Assembly: GCA_005877185.1 (NCBI GenBank)
Contig: VBPQ01000085.1
Coordinates: 1 to 6,217 of the forward strand
Length of the DNA stretch: 6,217 nucleotides
From: Nitrososphaerota archaeon
GTDB lineage: Archaea; Thermoproteota; Nitrososphaeria; Nitrososphaerales; Gagatemarchaeaceae
Reading direction: 5' to 3'
The position numbers were made by a program, and so were the translations under genes. Positions 5,020-6,217 of this stretch are shown one piece after another. The notes under the pieces were generated by a model. It saw nothing but the letters and a program-made list of their open reading frames with translations, was not told the origin of the DNA and did no database searches. Position 1 is the first letter of the stretch. Each line of letters opens with the position of its first letter.

Positions 5020-5140
5020 CTTCGTCTGGCTCGCCATGAAGCTAACAGCATCTTGAAAAACAGAGGAACAGATTCTTGCCGGGTACTCTCTGAAATTTGC
5101 AAATTTCTCGACCGCTGTTGTTCTGCAGACCGGGTCTCTG
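5020..5140 (-). pseudogene. Decayed second copy of the YHS-domain gene
   Basis: On the minus strand this stretch is a degraded relative of the intact YHS gene at 2139-2309. Thirteen bases are identical (5125-5137 and 2262-2274), covering the codons for D-P-V-C. Similarity then continues with gaps through GAGAAATTTGCAAA, the CAAGATGC of the C-x3-C region and AGCTTCA/GCGA near the 3' end. Read from DPVC in one frame it gives DPVCRTTAVEKFANF and then drifts: the G-M after the first cysteine is R-T, single-base losses break the frame near 5090-5100, and the Y-Y-F-C-S-A-R-C element is destroyed. It starts about 6 bases after the sulfite oxidase stop on the same strand, and may once have been its downstream partner. 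The alignment was made by eye. Confidence 0.62.
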
Positions 5141-5145
5141 CAGGT

Positions 5146-6216
5146 CTAGACAGCTCTGACACTTATCCGAGTGACCGTGTTGTAACCATACCCGAGTTCA
5201 TCAAAAACTTCAGCCTCCGGTTGAGAATTGCCCGAATCGTCAACTGCCCTGGATGAGATCGTGTAGCCTCCCGGCTTACCGGGAGCCCATCGACACGTCC
5301 ACCGTCTCCAACAGAACTGGCCCAGGTCTTGCCCGACGAGCTTCGCCTTTCTCCACCGAGAGTTACCGAACCTGACTTCGACCCGCTGAATCTTCCCGTA
5401 TCCCGACCACGCTAGGCCCGAGACGGAGACAGGAGACCGGCATTTCACTCTAGCTTCTTCGGAAGGAGCTGTGATCAGTGATTTCACTCTCATCTTTGTA
5501 ACGGGGATCGATGGACTTCCGTCCCCCTTTGAATAGACGTAGCTTGAGCTCTGGAACCGACCCTCAAAGGGTTCAGAAATCAGAGAGACTTCGTCGAGCC
5601 ACTTCACTGACGCCATTCCGTACCATCCTGGTACATTCAGTCTGACTGGGTAGCCGTGACTCATTGGCAGCGGTCTTCCGTTCATTCTGAATGCGAGAAT
5701 TACATTCTCGTTCATGACCTCATTGATGGGCAGACTGCGCTCGAAATGCGTCATCCGGCCTCCTACGAGACCGGAGTCTGCTCCTCTGAACAGAACTTCG
5801 ACCACCGAATCCTTGACGCCAGCCTTGGCAAGGACCTGCTTCAGCGGGACTCCCGTCCAAGAGGCCGTGCCAAGCGCTCCCGCGTGCCACGGTGTACCCG
5901 GGGGTCTGGGGTTCATGTTGCTGCGACCATTCCCGGCACACTCCATGGTAGTTACGACCGTCTTGGTCCGCATCTTCATAATCGAGGGCAGAGACAGGCG
6001 AAGTGGTCTCTCGACGTCCCCGCTTACCTTCAGACTCCACCTAGAGGAGTCGACTTTCGGAATCGAGAAATGGTTACGCACGTAGAAGGAGCGATTTGCA
6101 GTCATGTCGCCAGTTGCAAGCGAGTCCATCGGCGTCTCAGCGTTATAGGGCCTCCTCTCGATAACGACGGGAAGACCTCTTCTCCTGCTTGAGAAAGTCT
6201 TCCGCGCGACCTTCAA
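5146..6216 (-). CDS. Sulfite-oxidase-family molybdopterin oxidoreductase (start possibly beyond the window)
   Basis: At least 356 residues of a sulfite-oxidase-family molybdoenzyme are present. The molybdopterin domain covers about residues 25-215: ETP then FYVRNHF (44-50, cofactor and substrate contacts), the molybdenum-ligand cysteine C93 in TMECAGNGR, W-T-G-V-P-L (120-125), SHGYPVRLNVPGWYG (186-200) and VKWLDEV. The C-terminal Mo-co dimerisation domain follows (about 235-350), with VSGLAWSG and VRFGNSRWRKAKL. The family oxidises sulfite to sulfate, or acts on related S- or N-oxides; the substrate here is not settled. There is no haem domain and no clear twin-arginine or other signal, although RKTFSSRRRGL at the N-terminus is basic. 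The first codon is TTG 6216-6214, one base from the edge, so the true start could lie outside. The stop is TAG 5148-5146. Confidence 0.9.
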   Translation of the reverse strand: MKVARKTFSSRRRGLPVVIERRPYNAETPMDSLATGDMTANRSFYVRNHFSIPKVDSSRWSLKVSGDVERPLRLSLPSIMKMRTKTVVTTMECAGNGRSNMNPRPPGTPWHAGALGTASWTGVPLKQVLAKAGVKDSVVEVLFRGADSGLVGGRMTHFERSLPINEVMNENVILAFRMNGRPLPMSHGYPVRLNVPGWYGMASVKWLDEVSLISEPFEGRFQSSSYVYSKGDGSPSIPVTKMRVKSLITAPSEEARVKCRSPVSVSGLAWSGYGKIQRVEVRFGNSRWRKAKLVGQDLGQFCWRRWTCRWAPGKPGGYTISSRAVDDSGNSQPEAEVFDELGYGYNTVTRISVRAV

Positions 6217-6217
6217 C

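Noticed and set aside
5656..6192. 178-residue plus-strand frame
   Set aside because: It lies entirely opposite the sulfite oxidase molybdopterin domain, which carries conserved catalytic motifs.

Overview
This 6.2 kb window looks like chromosomal DNA from an archaeon. The evidence is an AbrB-type antitoxin paired with a PIN-domain toxin, AT-rich TATA-like boxes rather than bacterial -35/-10 pairs, frequent TTG/GTG starts, Shine-Dalgarno sites on some genes and a probably leaderless start on another. The lineage cannot be fixed from this sequence. The SRPBCC/ArsR pair and the DyP peroxidase are families common in bacteria and may have been acquired, but that is inference.

Layout, left to right: (1) the C-terminal end of a DapA/KDG-aldolase-family lyase (+), cut by the left edge. 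(2) A short convergent gap with a small hairpin. (3) A complete M19 dipeptidase (-). (4) An 85-bp divergent promoter region with a perfect 18-bp palindrome that touches the antitoxin ATG. (5) A VapB (AbrB) / VapC (PIN) toxin-antitoxin pair (+). The PIN reading frame keeps all four acidic residues but has no ATG, GTG or TTG start before the first of them. (6) A small YHS-domain metal-binding protein (-), convergent with VapC. (7) A two-gene operon (+) of an SRPBCC/AHSA1 protein and an ArsR-type repressor, with a 22-bp dyad in its promoter and an 18-bp palindrome between the genes. (8) A stretch of about 580 bp (3378-3954) with one unrecognised, possibly degenerate ORF and no other gene. (9) A DyP-type haem peroxidase (-) with a strong ribosome-binding site. 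(10) A decayed second copy of the YHS gene. (11) A sulfite-oxidase-family molybdoenzyme (-) reaching the right edge.

The genes do not form one pathway. Two small regulatory modules stand out, each a regulator gene with a nearby dyad that could be its own operator: VapB with the palindrome at 1525-1542, and ArsR with the dyad at 2436-2457. DyP, sulfite oxidase and the YHS proteins share a loose redox/metal theme. The YHS fossil just downstream of the sulfite oxidase shows that this locus has been rearranged. No RNA gene, CRISPR array, insertion sequence or origin was recognised.
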